From Bolinopsis microptera (lineage: Eukaryota; Ctenophora; Tentaculata; Lobata; Bolinopsidae), in assembly GCF_026151205.1 (NCBI RefSeq), contig NC_087083.1:5744460-5808459 (forward strand): DNA of 64,000 nucleotides, in the 5' to 3' direction. The notes beneath the pieces were generated by a model. That model worked only from the letters and a program-made list of their open reading frames with translations. It had not been told where the DNA came from and did no database searches. Every line of letters begins with the position of its first letter. The first letter of the stretch is position 1. The position numbers and the translations under genes were made by a program. Shown in pieces: positions 40,880 to 51,654 of the stretch.

Positions 40880-41510
40880 AAACTATGTGGACCATGAGTC
40901 AACATTAACAAACTGTATGTTAATTGGTAATCGCTATTGTTACTTCTTCTCCTGAACAAACAATTACAGATCAGAGGAGACTTGAGGAATTGCAGAGAGA
41001 GAAAGAAATGTAACACAACTTTTACAAGAATTCCTGACAACAGATTCCAGCTATAAGAACAATAGGCCCCCATTAACAGTACCCTTTCTTGAAGATTAAT
41101 CCTCTCAGTGGCAGTGGCGTGATATCGTTTTCAATGTAGTAAATTTTATATGTGAAAAATGCAGTTTAAGATATGATTTTCTTGAAAAACTTTCAAACAA
41201 AATTCTTTTTATTTTTGTGAGCTTTTATTTGAAATCCGCGAATAACGCTCAACATTGTTGTATATTGTAGCAGTGTATATTGTACTGTATATTGTAGTAG
41301 TGGTACTAATATCAGCATCAGTAGCACTAGATACTTAAATAGCAATTCACCACACACGCCCTCTAGTTGGCCTATTATACCTGTTAACAGGTAACACACA
41401 CACAAAAGAATGTATGTGCGTTTTGGTACTTTTACTTACGTGCTTTTTGGTAATTATACTTTTATTTGATTCAATTTCGCCCAGAAGAATGAAACTATAA
41501 ACTGTCAAAT
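40880..41510 (+). promoter_or_regulatory. Conserved upstream block and promoter of gene C
   Basis: AACTATGTGGACCATGAGTC, TTAACAAACTGTATGTTAATT, CAGAGGAGACTTGAGGAATT and GAATTCCTGACA match the upstream blocks of B, D and E. TTACGTGCTTTTTGGTAATT (41437-41456) and the leader GAATGAAACTATAAACTGTC match gene B next to the start codon. Confidence 0.6.
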
Positions 41511-44500
41511 ATGGGGCGTCAAACTTACACTGAAGACGCAGAAGTGACGGTGGATGTTAAAGCACAAGCATCTAAAGATGAAGACAGCTATAAATCGAAT
41601 GATTATGAAGAAGAAATCTCAGCTCTGGAAGAATTTATGGCGGGAATTCAAGAGGCTTTTGAATCACTGATACAATCATCAGAAGATGGAAGTAGCAGTA
41701 GTAGTAGCAGTAGTAGTAGTAGTAGTAGTAGTAGTGACGAGGAGGAGTTCTTAGAACAGGCATCGAAGTATTTTATTGAGGCTTATGATGAACTGAACTG
41801 TATCGGATTACTGATGAGTGATACGGACTCGTCTGGTATGGAATCGCCTACAGCTTTTGAAAAATTTGAAAATTCGGTTATCAAAGTGGAAGTGTCATCA
41901 GGGAAAGCTGAAACACCGACTCACGAATTTGAAAATTCAGTTATCGATGTGGAAATATCATCAGAGGAAGGAGAAACACCATCTTACGAATTTGAAAATT
42001 CAGTTATCGAAGTGGAAGACGAAGATGTCCAATTGAAAACATTACCTATTCCGATCAAAGTTATTTCTGTTGAAATCGAAGCCCCAGAAGTCGAAATCGA
42101 AGCACCAGCTGTCGAAATCGAAGAACCAGGTGTCGAAATCGAGGAACCAGCTTTTGAAATCGAAGCCCCAGAAGTCGAAATCGTAGCACTAGCTGTCGAA
42201 ATCGAAGGACCAGGTGTCGAAATCGAAGCACCAGCTTTTCAAATAGAGGCACCGGTAGTCGAATTGGAAACACCTTCCATTGGATTCGAAGGACCAGCTG
42301 TGGAAGTAGAAGCACCAGCTTTCGAAATTGAAGCTCCAGCTATGAAAATTGAAACACCAGCCATCGAAATCGAAGCACCCTCTGTAGAAGTCGAAACACC
42401 AGCTTTTGAAATCGAAGCACCAGCTTTGGAAGTTGAAACACCAGAAATCGAAATCGAATCACCAGCTGTAGAACTAGAAGTTGAAACACCAGCTTTTGAA
42501 ATCGACGCACCAGCTGTAGAACTAGAAGTTGAAAAACAAAAAACCGAAGAAAATGAAGTCATTGAAACGGAAGCAGAAGTCGAAATATCAGCAAATAAAG
42601 AGTTTCTTCCACAGGTTAGAACGTTCTTCCAAGAGCTACTGGATTTCGAAGAACCAGATGTCGAAATTGAAGAACCAGCTGGCGAAATCGAAGAAAATGC
42701 TTTTATTGAAGCGGAAGCACCAGCTGTCGAAATAGAAGAACCAGCTCTTGAAATCGAAGCACCAGCTGTCGAAATCGAAGAAAATGCTTTTATTGAAGCG
42801 GAAGCACCAGTTGTCGAAATAGAAGAACCAGCTCTCGAAATCGAAGCACCAGCTGTCGAAATAGAAGCACCAGTAGTCGAATTCGAAGAGTCAGTCATAC
42901 AAATCGAAAGTCCATCTGACCAGGCTGAAACACCATATGCTGAAACCGAAGCGATAAGAGCAGAGGGTCCGGGGTTGATAGACTGTTTTGTTGGTGATCA
43001 GGGCGACTTTCAAGTCTTCAACAGAAATGCTATACGCGGGACACTTAGTGTACGGGTGAAGAGACCCAAAGCCAAATCTCAAGTAGGTAAATGGAAGGGA
43101 GGAAAACGGACTGTAAACTGTAGATACAACCCAGAAGTAGCTGGAAAGTACATTATCATAATCAAGTGGGACTATCACCATATCAAGGGCAGTCCATTCA
43201 CGTTACAAGTTAGAAATCGTCCAGAAATCGAAACAACAACTGTTGAAATTGAAGCACCAGCAATAGAATTCGGATCGCCAACTGTTGAGGCTGAAGAACC
43301 AGCTGTAGAAAGCGACATTTCCGCTGACCAAGTTAAAACATCAGATGTTGAAATCGAATCTCTAATCGAAACGCCGTGGCCAGTATGGCCATGGGCAGAG
43401 GGTCCGGGCTTGATGGACTGTTTTGTGGGTGATCTGGTTGACTTCCAAGTCTTCAAAGAACAAGCTGGACGCGGCACACTAAGTGTGAGAATTAAGGGAC
43501 CCAATGCCAAATCTCAAGTAAATATATGGAAGGGACCGAAACGGACCGTCACCTGTAGATACAGCCCAGAAGTAGCTGGAAAGTACACCATCAACATCAA
43601 GTGGAAGGACGAACACATCATGGGCAGTCCATTCAACATAAAAGTCAGAAAACACCCAGCAATAGACAGCGGAACAACAGTTGCCGAAATCGAAGCTCCA
43701 GCAATGGAATTCCAATCGCCAACAGTTGAAGCTGATACATCACCTGAAGAAATCGAAATTCCAACGGACCAGATTGAAACCCAAGATGTTGAAATCGAAA
43801 AACCAGCAATTGAATTCAAAACGCCAGCTGTCGAAATCGATACACTCGATGGTGAACTCAAAACACCACCCGTTGAAGTGGAACCTCCAGCGTCCGGGAT
43901 CAAAAAAACGTCTCTTAAAAGAAAGGCCTCTGCACGAATTTCACGATTGTTTCGACCAGCTGCCAAAATTGAGCTGCCAGCTGACGAAGATGGAACACCA
44001 GCTGTTGAAGTGGAAGCCCCTGAAATTGAATTGGAATCTCCAACTTTTGAAGTTGAAGCTTCTGTAGATGGACAAATCGAAGAACCAAAAATGGACATTT
44101 CAGCTGAGAAGATCGAGACGCCGGATGTTGAAATTGAATCACCAGATGTTGAACTCGAAACACCAAATGTTACAGTCGAAGTGGAGTCTTCAGCTCCTGA
44201 AATCGAAACGACACCTATCAAAAGAAAGAAATCAGGAAGATTCTCACGATTGTTTCGACCAGCCGCCAAAATTGAACTGCCAGCTGACGAAGTTGAAACA
44301 CCAGCTTTGGAAATCGATTCACCAGTAATTGGATCACCAACTGTTGAAGCTAATGGACCAGCTGCAGAAATTGAAATTTCAGCTGACCAGATTAAAACTG
44401 CAAAGGTTGAAGTCGCCATTTCAAATGTTGAACTAGAAACCCCAGCCGTCGAAGTAGAGCCAACAGTCTCCGGAATCAAGAAAACATCTCTCAAAAGAAA

Positions 44501-45179
44501 GAAATCGGGACGATTTTCACGATTATTTCGACCAGCCGCCAAAATTGAATTGCCAGCTGACGAACTTGAAACACCAGCTCTCGAAATCGATTCACCAGTA
44601 ATCGAATTGGAATCACCAACTGTTGAAGCTAATGGACCAGCTGCAGAAATTGAAATTTCAGCTGACCAGATTAAAACTGCAAAGGTTGAAGTCGCCATTT
44701 CAGATGTTGAACTAGAAACCCCAGCCGTCGAAGTAGAGCCAACAGTCTCCGGAATCAAGAAAACATCTCTCAAAAGAAAAGCTTCTGCAAGAATGTCAAA
44801 ATTGTTTCGACCAGCTGCTAAAACTAACAAACCAGCTGACAAACTTGAAACACCAACCGTTGAACTCGAAGCACCAGCAATCGAATTGGAATCTGCAATT
44901 GTTGAAGCTGAAGCACCAGCTGCAGAAATCGTAATTTCAGCTGAGCAGGTTGTTGAACTCGAAACCCCAGTCGTCGAAGTGGAACCACCATCTTCTGGAA
45001 ACAAAAGAACATCCCTTAAAAAAAATAAATCGGGACGATTTTCACGATTGTTTCGACCAGCCGCTAAAATTGAAGTGTCAGCTGACAAAGATGGATCACC
45101 AGCTGTTGAAATCGAAGCACCAGAAATCGAATTGGAATCACCAATTGTTAAAGCTGAAGTACCAGCTGCAGAAATTTAA
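41511..45179 (+). CDS. Gene C: acidic heptad-repeat protein with two filamin-type repeats and five basic modules
   Basis: 1222 residues in one exon; the start is set by the conserved leader. A 15-Ser run (residues 61-75, an AGT microsatellite) precedes the signature EEFLEQASKYFIEAYDEL (78-95). Acidic heptads fill residues 185-475, with a second degenerate signature KEFLPQVRTFFQELL near 363. Filamin-type Ig repeats lie at about 480-570 and 622-713; the second is introduced by WPVWPWAEGPG. Five basic modules follow (SLKRKASARISRLFRPAAK, KRKKSGRFSRLFRPAAK and variants) alternating with acidic heptads to the end. No signal peptide or transmembrane segment. Likely a cytoskeletal or submembrane scaffold with phosphorylatable basic patches (inference). 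The stop is a GAA-to-TAA change within a repeat. Confidence 0.9.
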   Translation: MGRQTYTEDAEVTVDVKAQASKDEDSYKSNDYEEEISALEEFMAGIQEAFESLIQSSEDGSSSSSSSSSSSSSSSDEEEFLEQASKYFIEAYDELNCIGLLMSDTDSSGMESPTAFEKFENSVIKVEVSSGKAETPTHEFENSVIDVEISSEEGETPSYEFENSVIEVEDEDVQLKTLPIPIKVISVEIEAPEVEIEAPAVEIEEPGVEIEEPAFEIEAPEVEIVALAVEIEGPGVEIEAPAFQIEAPVVELETPSIGFEGPAVEVEAPAFEIEAPAMKIETPAIEIEAPSVEVETPAFEIEAPALEVETPEIEIESPAVELEVETPAFEIDAPAVELEVEKQKTEENEVIETEAEVEISANKEFLPQVRTFFQELLDFEEPDVEIEEPAGEIEENAFIEAEAPAVEIEEPALEIEAPAVEIEENAFIEAEAPVVEIEEPALEIEAPAVEIEAPVVEFEESVIQIESPSDQAETPYAETEAIRAEGPGLIDCFVGDQGDFQVFNRNAIRGTLSVRVKRPKAKSQVGKWKGGKRTVNCRYNPEVAGKYIIIIKWDYHHIKGSPFTLQVRNRPEIETTTVEIEAPAIEFGSPTVEAEEPAVESDISADQVKTSDVEIESLIETPWPVWPWAEGPGLMDCFVGDLVDFQVFKEQAGRGTLSVRIKGPNAKSQVNIWKGPKRTVTCRYSPEVAGKYTINIKWKDEHIMGSPFNIKVRKHPAIDSGTTVAEIEAPAMEFQSPTVEADTSPEEIEIPTDQIETQDVEIEKPAIEFKTPAVEIDTLDGELKTPPVEVEPPASGIKKTSLKRKASARISRLFRPAAKIELPADEDGTPAVEVEAPEIELESPTFEVEASVDGQIEEPKMDISAEKIETPDVEIESPDVELETPNVTVEVESSAPEIETTPIKRKKSGRFSRLFRPAAKIELPADEVETPALEIDSPVIGSPTVEANGPAAEIEISADQIKTAKVEVAISNVELETPAVEVEPTVSGIKKTSLKRKKSGRFSRLFRPAAKIELPADELETPALEIDSPVIELESPTVEANGPAAEIEISADQIKTAKVEVAISDVELETPAVEVEPTVSGIKKTSLKRKASARMSKLFRPAAKTNKPADKLETPTVELEAPAIELESAIVEAEAPAAEIVISAEQVVELETPVVEVEPPSSGNKRTSLKKNKSGRFSRLFRPAAKIEVSADKDGSPAVEIEAPEIELESPIVKAEVPAAEI

Positions 45180-45240
45180 ATTTCAGTTCACTAGTTTGAA
45201 ACGCCAGATGTTGAAATGGAGAAGTTGATATAATGTCTGA
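45180..45240 (+). pseudogene. Repeat relic beyond the stop of gene C
   Basis: ATTTCAGTTCACTAGTTTGAAACGCCAGATG... continues the coding repeat (sister units: ATTTCAGCTGACCAGATTGAAAC) past TAA, with a second nonsense change CAG to TAG. The similarity fades near 45235. Confidence 0.75.
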
Positions 45241-45850
45241 CAATAGACCAGACCTGAGACATGCAGTGAGAAAGTGTCAAATATAAAAAATTTCGATATA
45301 AAACCCTCTTTTGTTCTTATCTGATTAGTGACGACTCACGATTGTGGTCGTAAAAAACAATTAAGCGAACACACAATTAGTTTGAATAATGATTTATTTC
45401 TCTACGCAATACCAAATTAGTGAATGAATTATGGACGGAATTTTTGTGATTAGTGAAATATGAGGCTAAAAATAACAATAATCTTTAAAGTAATGTCTAG
45501 ATTAAATTTTAGTAATATTACTAAATATTATATTATTTATTGCATGAAGCTTTTATTGTTAACGCAATCTTGGTTGTTTGTGGTGAAAATTGTCAAATCA
45601 TTTAAAATCTCTTACTATCTTCTTTTTTTAGAAACTCAAAATGTTATTGTTAATAATAATTGTATTTAGAAACAAAATCTCATATTTTTATTCGAAAATA
45701 ATTAAAAAGTGAAACACTTGCAGTTAGAGTTGGCAAAATTTGGGATTATGATTTTATTTTTATCACAAGTTTCGAAATTAACGTCCCTCAAGAGTCAAGA
45801 CTAAAAACACATTTTTTCTTTCTGTCGTCTTGGCTCAGTTTAACTATTAT
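45241..45850. other. 3' flank of gene C
   Basis: 45590-45720 aligns to the 3' flanks of A and B. GACAATAGACCAGACCTGAG (45239 onward) aligns to the sequences on either side of the 11-bp minisatellite behind gene A. No independent gene. Confidence 0.5.
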
Positions 45851-46783
45851 AACACACATAACCCCGGCATGCGCAGGGATTATATTTCAATTTTTCCCGC
45901 GACGCGCGGGAAAAATTTATAATAATTTCGAGTGTGAAGCACGAGGGATTATTATGAAAATAACCCCGACGTGCTTTAGCACGAGGGGTTATTTTAATAT
46001 AACTTAAGCGTGCCGGTGTTATGTGTTATAAACCCCTCCGGGTTAGTGCTAGGACCAACAAATTTGACATTTTACTCTTAATTCTAGCTATATGAGATCA
46101 TTATGGAAAATATGAAATGGAATTGGGGACTACCAAATAAATACAACTAAGGTACTATGACTTTTGAAATTGGGGTTATATCTAAACATTATTCCTCAGT
46201 CAGAACGTTGAATGAATATGAATATCGATAAGGGGCGTCGAGTTAAGCCTGGCAAGCAATAAAAGCTAATAATGATATCGTGTCATGAAGTTCATCAAAG
46301 TAGACGACTATAATACATGGCTTATATCAAACACGACAAAATTAACCGAACCGGACAAAATCAAATGTAACCGTCGAGACAAGTTTTGGAACTGGTCCAA
46401 TTAATGTAAGGGTTTAAGTAATGTAAGCAGTGTGCTGGAGTTTTGCCAGCGCCTGCAATTAGACCGATAAGTAGATCGAGTGTATTTATAGTTCTTACGT
46501 TAAGCCATAGGTCACGTGACATTTTTTACCAATGCGCGTCGCAGTAGTTAGTCACGTGATGCACGTCATCAAAACACGTGACAGTGCGCGGTTGAAATTC
46601 TCATGGAATCTCAAAACAAAACAAATCTTGTTGAGCCAAATTAGCGGGGCGGGATTATAAAAGCTGTGCCGGGGTTATTTATTCAGCGGGAAAAAACTAA
46701 CAGCGTGAGCCGGGATTATGAGAATCTATTTAGCGGGAGCCGGGATTATCAGAATCTTATTCTATCCCGGAGGGGTTTATAAC
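45851..46783 (-). mobile_element. Recombinase-less derivative of the Crypton-like element
   Basis: Same ends as the element at 59614-62018, in the opposite orientation. GTTATAAACCCCTCCGGG is at 46025-46042 and its reverse complement at 46766-46783. A roughly 174-bp hairpin-rich extension lies outside at 45851-46024. 46380-46620 matches the 5' non-coding part of the larger element (GGTTTTGGAACTGGTCCAA, GGTCACGTGA, GCGCGTCGCA), but the whole recombinase gene is missing. A non-autonomous copy presumably mobilised in trans (inference). Confidence 0.85.
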
Positions 46784-47020
46784 GGAAACACCTGGATCAA
46801 TAATTTAACCGCGAATTATTTCACTCCCCAAATGTGAAATCAACACTGAGCACTGAGCAGCCCAAATGGAAATTCTTCCCTCTGTCCAATTTAAGAATTT
46901 ATGGAAATGAGAGCATACCAAGTAATGATTCACACAAAAATCGTCGATAATCAGATTTCCAATTTGGGATTATTTAAAGAAATATAGTGTCGTGTTGGGA
47001 AAATGTCGAGTTACTTATAG
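46784..47020. other. Short spacer
   Basis: AT-rich spacer between the Crypton derivative and the R2/NeSL-like LINE; nothing recognised. Confidence 0.5.
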
Positions 47021-47239
47021 TGAGACCAAACCAACTATATTTACCTCAATTCTCTAGTCTTTTCAGACGCAGAATCTTCTACACTCTCTGACTTCTTCTG
47101 ATGTCTGGGACTTACGACCCCAGATGTAGCTTTCAACGACGTTTTAAGGGCCCAACGTTCAGCTGTTCATCAGGGTTAAACTGGGCAGGGTCTTTCGGCC
47201 AGCTGCCAGTTGTCACTCCAGGTCTTGTTGTAGCGACTA
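47021..47239 (-). repeat. 219-bp direct repeat, copy at the 3' end of the R2/NeSL-like LINE
   Basis: 47021-47239 is base-for-base identical, by eye, to 50872-51090. On the minus strand it contains the last 21 codons and the 3' UTR of the LINE. The duplicate therefore represents a 5'-truncated 3' end of a second copy lying directly upstream of the full element, in the same orientation. Confidence 0.95.
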
Positions 47240-50200
47240 AGCCAGATAGTGTAGGAACCTTTCAGGGACACCACCGCTGTTGTGTTAAGTGCCCTCTTCT
47301 TCTTTGCCCGGGTGATGTTAAGGAAGTTGAAAATTCGGGGTAATGTGTGGTGGTAGAATCCACGACATCCAACTTCTACTGTAAGGAGATATCCTTCCCA
47401 GCCTGCGGTCTCGATCTCCACCATTAGCTCTTCGTATCTCTTCTCTTTCCGGGATCTCTGGTCCTCAAAGTTCTCCTCGTTTCCACAGGTCAGCTCTATC
47501 AGGATGACTTTCCTGAGTGTGTTAGAGTATATTACCACATCAGGTCTGAGAGCTGTGTTGACGATATGTTGGGGGAATTGTCTTGTCCTTTCGTCCTCAT
47601 CAAACACTAGTTTCCAGTCGTTACCTTCCTCTAGAAGATGGGGTTCTTCTGTAAGCCGTACTTCGGGTTTCCTGTAGGTTCCTTTTCCGGATACGAACTT
47701 CCTCCACTCTCTCTTTACTTCTGTCTTTGGGGTAGCACTGTTTATCTCCCTCAGCTTCTCTGCAATTGGTTGCACGATTACCCTGAGCACCTGATCATGT
47801 CTCCAATTGTATCTTCCTTGTTTAAGCGACACTGGGCAACACGTTAGAATGTGCTTTAGGTTGCACTGCTGACGCCCACAAAGGGGACAGTTGTTCGTGG
47901 AGCTGTAGTTCCAAAGCTGGAGGTTGCTAGGTGTACTTGCAACGTCGTGGATGGCATTTAGGTGGAACTTTGTCAGCTCGGGGCTCAAGGTATACAGCAG
48001 GCTTTGCCAGCCAGTGTCTAGCTGCATGGTGTTCTCCCAGGTTAGAAACTTTCCTTGGACTCTCTTATCGTATAGAGTTTGAAGGAGCTCCTCTTCTTTC
48101 AGAGACTTAAGTATCTCCACCAGTTGCTCCTTTTTGTTCTTCTTCCTCCTCTGATCACCGAATCCAATACCGGCTCCTTCCCTGGTCTGCACGTAGCCAA
48201 TCAGTTCTTTGAAGTAGAGGTCTCTCTCCCTATTAGTCAGCTCCTTGGTGTAGTCCCATCTCTTCTTGTCTCTGTTGGTGTTTTCTCTGTACTCGAAAAC
48301 CTCCCTCACTTTGGGGTCAACTGATGTCTTCAGCATATAGGCCTTGGACACCTGTAGACATTTGTACAGGTTGGAGATCTACTTTAACGATAGTCCAAAG
48401 TGGTCTTTTGATCTGTACAGCACACTATTCGATATGGAAGTAGTAACTCCAAGCCATTTCTTCAAGTATCTGGTACAAAGAGCCTCTAGTGTCTGGATGA
48501 ATGATACTGGGAGGTTGTATATCATAATATTCCACTGTACTTTGCTAGTTAGCATGTGGTTGTAGATCCAGCACTTGCTTGGTCCAGAGAGCTCCGCCAT
48601 GTCTACTTTTTCCAGCTGGCCTGAAAGTTGAGTGGTGATTAGCTCTCTCGTCTCATCTTGGCCCAGGTTGACGTAAATCCAGTGACCAAGGAACTTTATC
48701 GGTGTGTCACCAAGGTACGCTACTTTCTCGTTTGCAATGATGATCTCAGGGTCAAACGATCTGTAGGTATTGTCCACTACCTTCATTCCGAGAGCAATAC
48801 ACTTGCTGGGTTTAGCTCTCATCGTCCTTGTCCATGCTAAGAATTCCTCCATTTGCCCGACCAGCCTCTTCATTTTGTCGAGTCTGTCAGACAGCAGGGT
48901 GAGATCATCTGCAAAAGCTCTGTTTGTAGTTGGCTCAGAGCTGAACGACGGCTTGTATCCCAGTGTTCTGTCGACCTGAAGTAAATCCAAGAGTAGGTTG
49001 AATGCTATTAAGAAAAGCACGACAGAAAGCGGGTCCCCTTGAAACAACCCGATTAGGTAGTAGAACCACTCACTCTTCCACTTCTTCGTCTTCACCCGTA
49101 CTACCAGTTCGTCGTAGTACTTGACAATATATTGGACCACTTCTTCCGGGAACTTGTAGTGCCGAAGCGCAAACACTATCAGCTCATGGGGTACTCTCCC
49201 ATAAGCATTCATAAGATCCACCCATACTGCATACACCTGTCTTCTCTTACTCTTTGCATCCCGCAGTTCCTCCATGAGCGCTTGTGTGTGTTCTATGCAT
49301 CCTGGCATCTTGCGCAGGAAGCCTTTTTGCACAGAGGTATCGATGTACTTATTGGTGGTCATGTAGTCGAGCATTTTATCAGCTAGCATACCCATTGCCA
49401 CTTTCCCGCTGGTGTTAGTCATAGTGATGTTCCTAAACTTGCCAGGGTCACTAAGGTCCGTGGTCTTGGGAAGTAGGATGCTTTCTCCAATTTTCCACTG
49501 CAGGGGGACACTGTTTGATAACCAGAGTTTACTAATACACGCATACAATAGTTCTCTCAGCCTGGCACACCTTTTGTAAACTATGTATGGCACTCCGTTG
49601 GGCCCTGGTGAAGATCCATTGCGTCGTGTTTGATCTTCTTTTCAAACTCTTCGTAAGAAGGTACTGTGCACACAAAGGGGTACACTGGGTTTTTGGCATC
49701 TGGTATTCCTGCCATCTTTTCGAAGACATAACATCTATCTCGGTCCATGTATTCCTTGGGGTAGTATCTGTCAGCTTCTTCCTTGCCGAAGGTAGGCTCT
49801 CCCGAGATCTTCTCATCAAGGAGTCTTTTACTGTAGTCATAGGGGTTCCTCCTGAAGCGTTGGGTCTCCTTCTTCTTTTCTTTCTTTTTCCTCTTCTTCA
49901 ACTGTTCACGCCTAGACTTGTTGTGGATTCTCACTAGTCTCCAGTACTGCGCTCTTACTGCTTTGGCACCACCAGAAGTGACTCCGCCCTCTCTCACAGC
50001 CTCTCTATACTCGCGTGCTGTATCCTTCTTCTTTTTCCTGAGGGTCTTGGTGACTGGTCCTTCCTTATTGGGCTTGTCAAGGTATGGTTTCCGTTCTTCC
50101 TGTCCATATCTGTCAGCCAAGTACTCGTAGATAGTAAGTTCCATAGTCTTTAGCTCTTTCTCTGGGTCTTTACCCTTCACTATGTTCCCGATGGCAATGC

Positions 50201-50633
50201 TAAGGTCTTCATCAATTCCTTTCCATTCATTCATCTTGTTTGCCTGTGGTAAGGATAACTTTAGAGTATCCTTCAGTTCTATCTGTTCTGGGGGTTTGTC
50301 TTTCGCAGAGAAACTAGCTGAGCAGGCTTCTGTCATTGTAGCACTGTGGTTTGATTCCGGGCTTGACTTCAGCTCCGACTTACAGTAGCGATCTCCCTCA
50401 GCTGGTCCAACATCCACTTCCGTTTCTGTATTCTCAGCAGCACGAAGCTCGTCTTGCGGTCTCAGTTTGCATCTCCACTGGTGTTTGGCGACTTGTTTGA
50501 ACCCCTTCCCACACCACTCACATACTTGAGGTTTATCCTTAGGTGGTTCAGCCTCAGAGGTTTCATTACCAGGTTGTCGGGTCTGTTCCCCTGAGGTCAG
50601 ATCATTTATTCTCCCACCCCGTCCAGTGATCAT
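47176..50633 (-). pseudogene. R2/NeSL-like LINE polyprotein with restriction-like endonuclease, broken
   Basis: Three minus-strand pieces, 50633-49581, 49593-48379 and 48351-47176, form one polyprotein. The first has a CCHC zinc finger near residue 38 (CEWCGKGFKQVAKHQWRC) and a Lys-rich region. The second is the reverse transcriptase: motif A WVDLMNAYGRVPH, motif B FQGDPLSVVLF, motif C FADDLTL. The third has a zinc knuckle CPLCGRQQCNLKHILTCC and a PD-(D/E)xK endonuclease (RPDVVIYSNTLRKVILIELT). A C-terminal endonuclease of this type defines the R2/R4/NeSL/HERO group. The first break is a one-base frameshift near 49607, seen because the expected SPGPNGVPY box straddles two frames. The second is an in-frame TAG at 48379-48381. 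The copy is therefore inactive. Confidence 0.88.
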
Positions 50634-50871
50634 GTGGGCATTTTTCTTATTGTTTGCTGGAGTGTTGATTGTTATACACAGCTCTGCCGTGTATTCCGGC
50701 TAATCGCCCTACTAAGGCTATCAGCTTCGGGTCTTTCCCCTGTGGTCAGCAGTCTTTCCAGGCCGTCAGCAGTCTTTCCATGCCGTCATCTGCCTTTGGC
50801 AGTCGTCAACTAGTCTTTCCTAGCCGTCGTCAAGGCTTTCCCTCCTTGCAGAGCAAATCCATGTCCATGTT
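50634..50871 (-). mobile_element. 5' UTR of the R2/NeSL-like LINE
   Basis: Contains short GC-rich tandem repeats around CCGTCAGCAGTCTTTCC and TAGCCGTCGTCAAGG. The element's 5' end abuts the 219-bp repeat at 50872 with no spacer. Confidence 0.6.
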
Positions 50872-51090
50872 TGAGACCAAACCAACTATATTTACCTCAA
50901 TTCTCTAGTCTTTTCAGACGCAGAATCTTCTACACTCTCTGACTTCTTCTGATGTCTGGGACTTACGACCCCAGATGTAGCTTTCAACGACGTTTTAAGG
51001 GCCCAACGTTCAGCTGTTCATCAGGGTTAAACTGGGCAGGGTCTTTCGGCCAGCTGCCAGTTGTCACTCCAGGTCTTGTTGTAGCGACTA
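50872..51090 (-). mobile_element. 5'-truncated 3' end of a second R2/NeSL-like copy
   Basis: Identical to 47021-47239. It holds only the last part of the endonuclease frame and the 3' UTR. Its truncation point is 51090; unrelated DNA (CTAAATCCTGTAATACAGG) follows. Confidence 0.85.
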
Positions 51091-51244
51091 CTAAATCCTG
51101 TAATACAGGATTTAATTTTTAAATCGAACTAATAGTCTTGCGCAATCGAAATAAATAAATATTGTTATATCTTGACACTATGGAACCTCCTTCCACGACA
51201 AGTGAAGCCTAACTGCTGCTAGGACCCTTCAAGGTATCACCTGC

Positions 51245-51409
51245 ATGATTTTTGGAGATGGTTCCCGATACCCCGCCAACCAAAGGATAGACCGCCATCA
51301 CCAACAACTCACTCTTGGAATGCAATCTACAGAAAGATTTGAACCAGGAATGATCGGAGGACATACTGGTTACTGTTGTCCAGAAGCAATCCCTGCCAAA
51401 CCAACCTAA
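51245..51409 (+). CDS. Small open frame, unknown
   Basis: 54 codons starting MIFGDGSRYPANQRIDRHHQ and ending EAIPAKPT. The frame is also open upstream (LTAARTLQGITC). Codon and residue composition look more protein-like than the surroundings, with a Gly/His-rich middle (GMIGGHTGYCC). I recognise no domain. It could be an exon or a relic; it is listed only because the intergenic background is otherwise stop-rich. Confidence 0.2.
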   Translation: MIFGDGSRYPANQRIDRHHQQLTLGMQSTERFEPGMIGGHTGYCCPEAIPAKPT

Positions 51410-51654
51410 AATACCTAAAAAATACCACTTTAGGGTTATACGGGTTTCTGCTAATGCTAATAATGCTAATAATTATGCTAATAATATAATTGATACTTGA
51501 TTTGAACCAGAAATTTCATCCACTTTCCATCATAGGATATAACATACATTTCGATAGCAATTTACTCTAGTTATTTACGCTCTATAGTCGCTGTACTGGC
51601 AGGAAATATGAAAGGGGAAATAGAACGTTGTAGAGTAAGCAAGTGAAACAGTGC

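Noticed and set aside
47021..51090. Long terminal repeats of an LTR retrotransposon
   Set aside because: The 219-bp repeat includes the last codons of the polyprotein and the enzyme set is R2/NeSL type (restriction-like endonuclease, no protease, RNase H or integrase).
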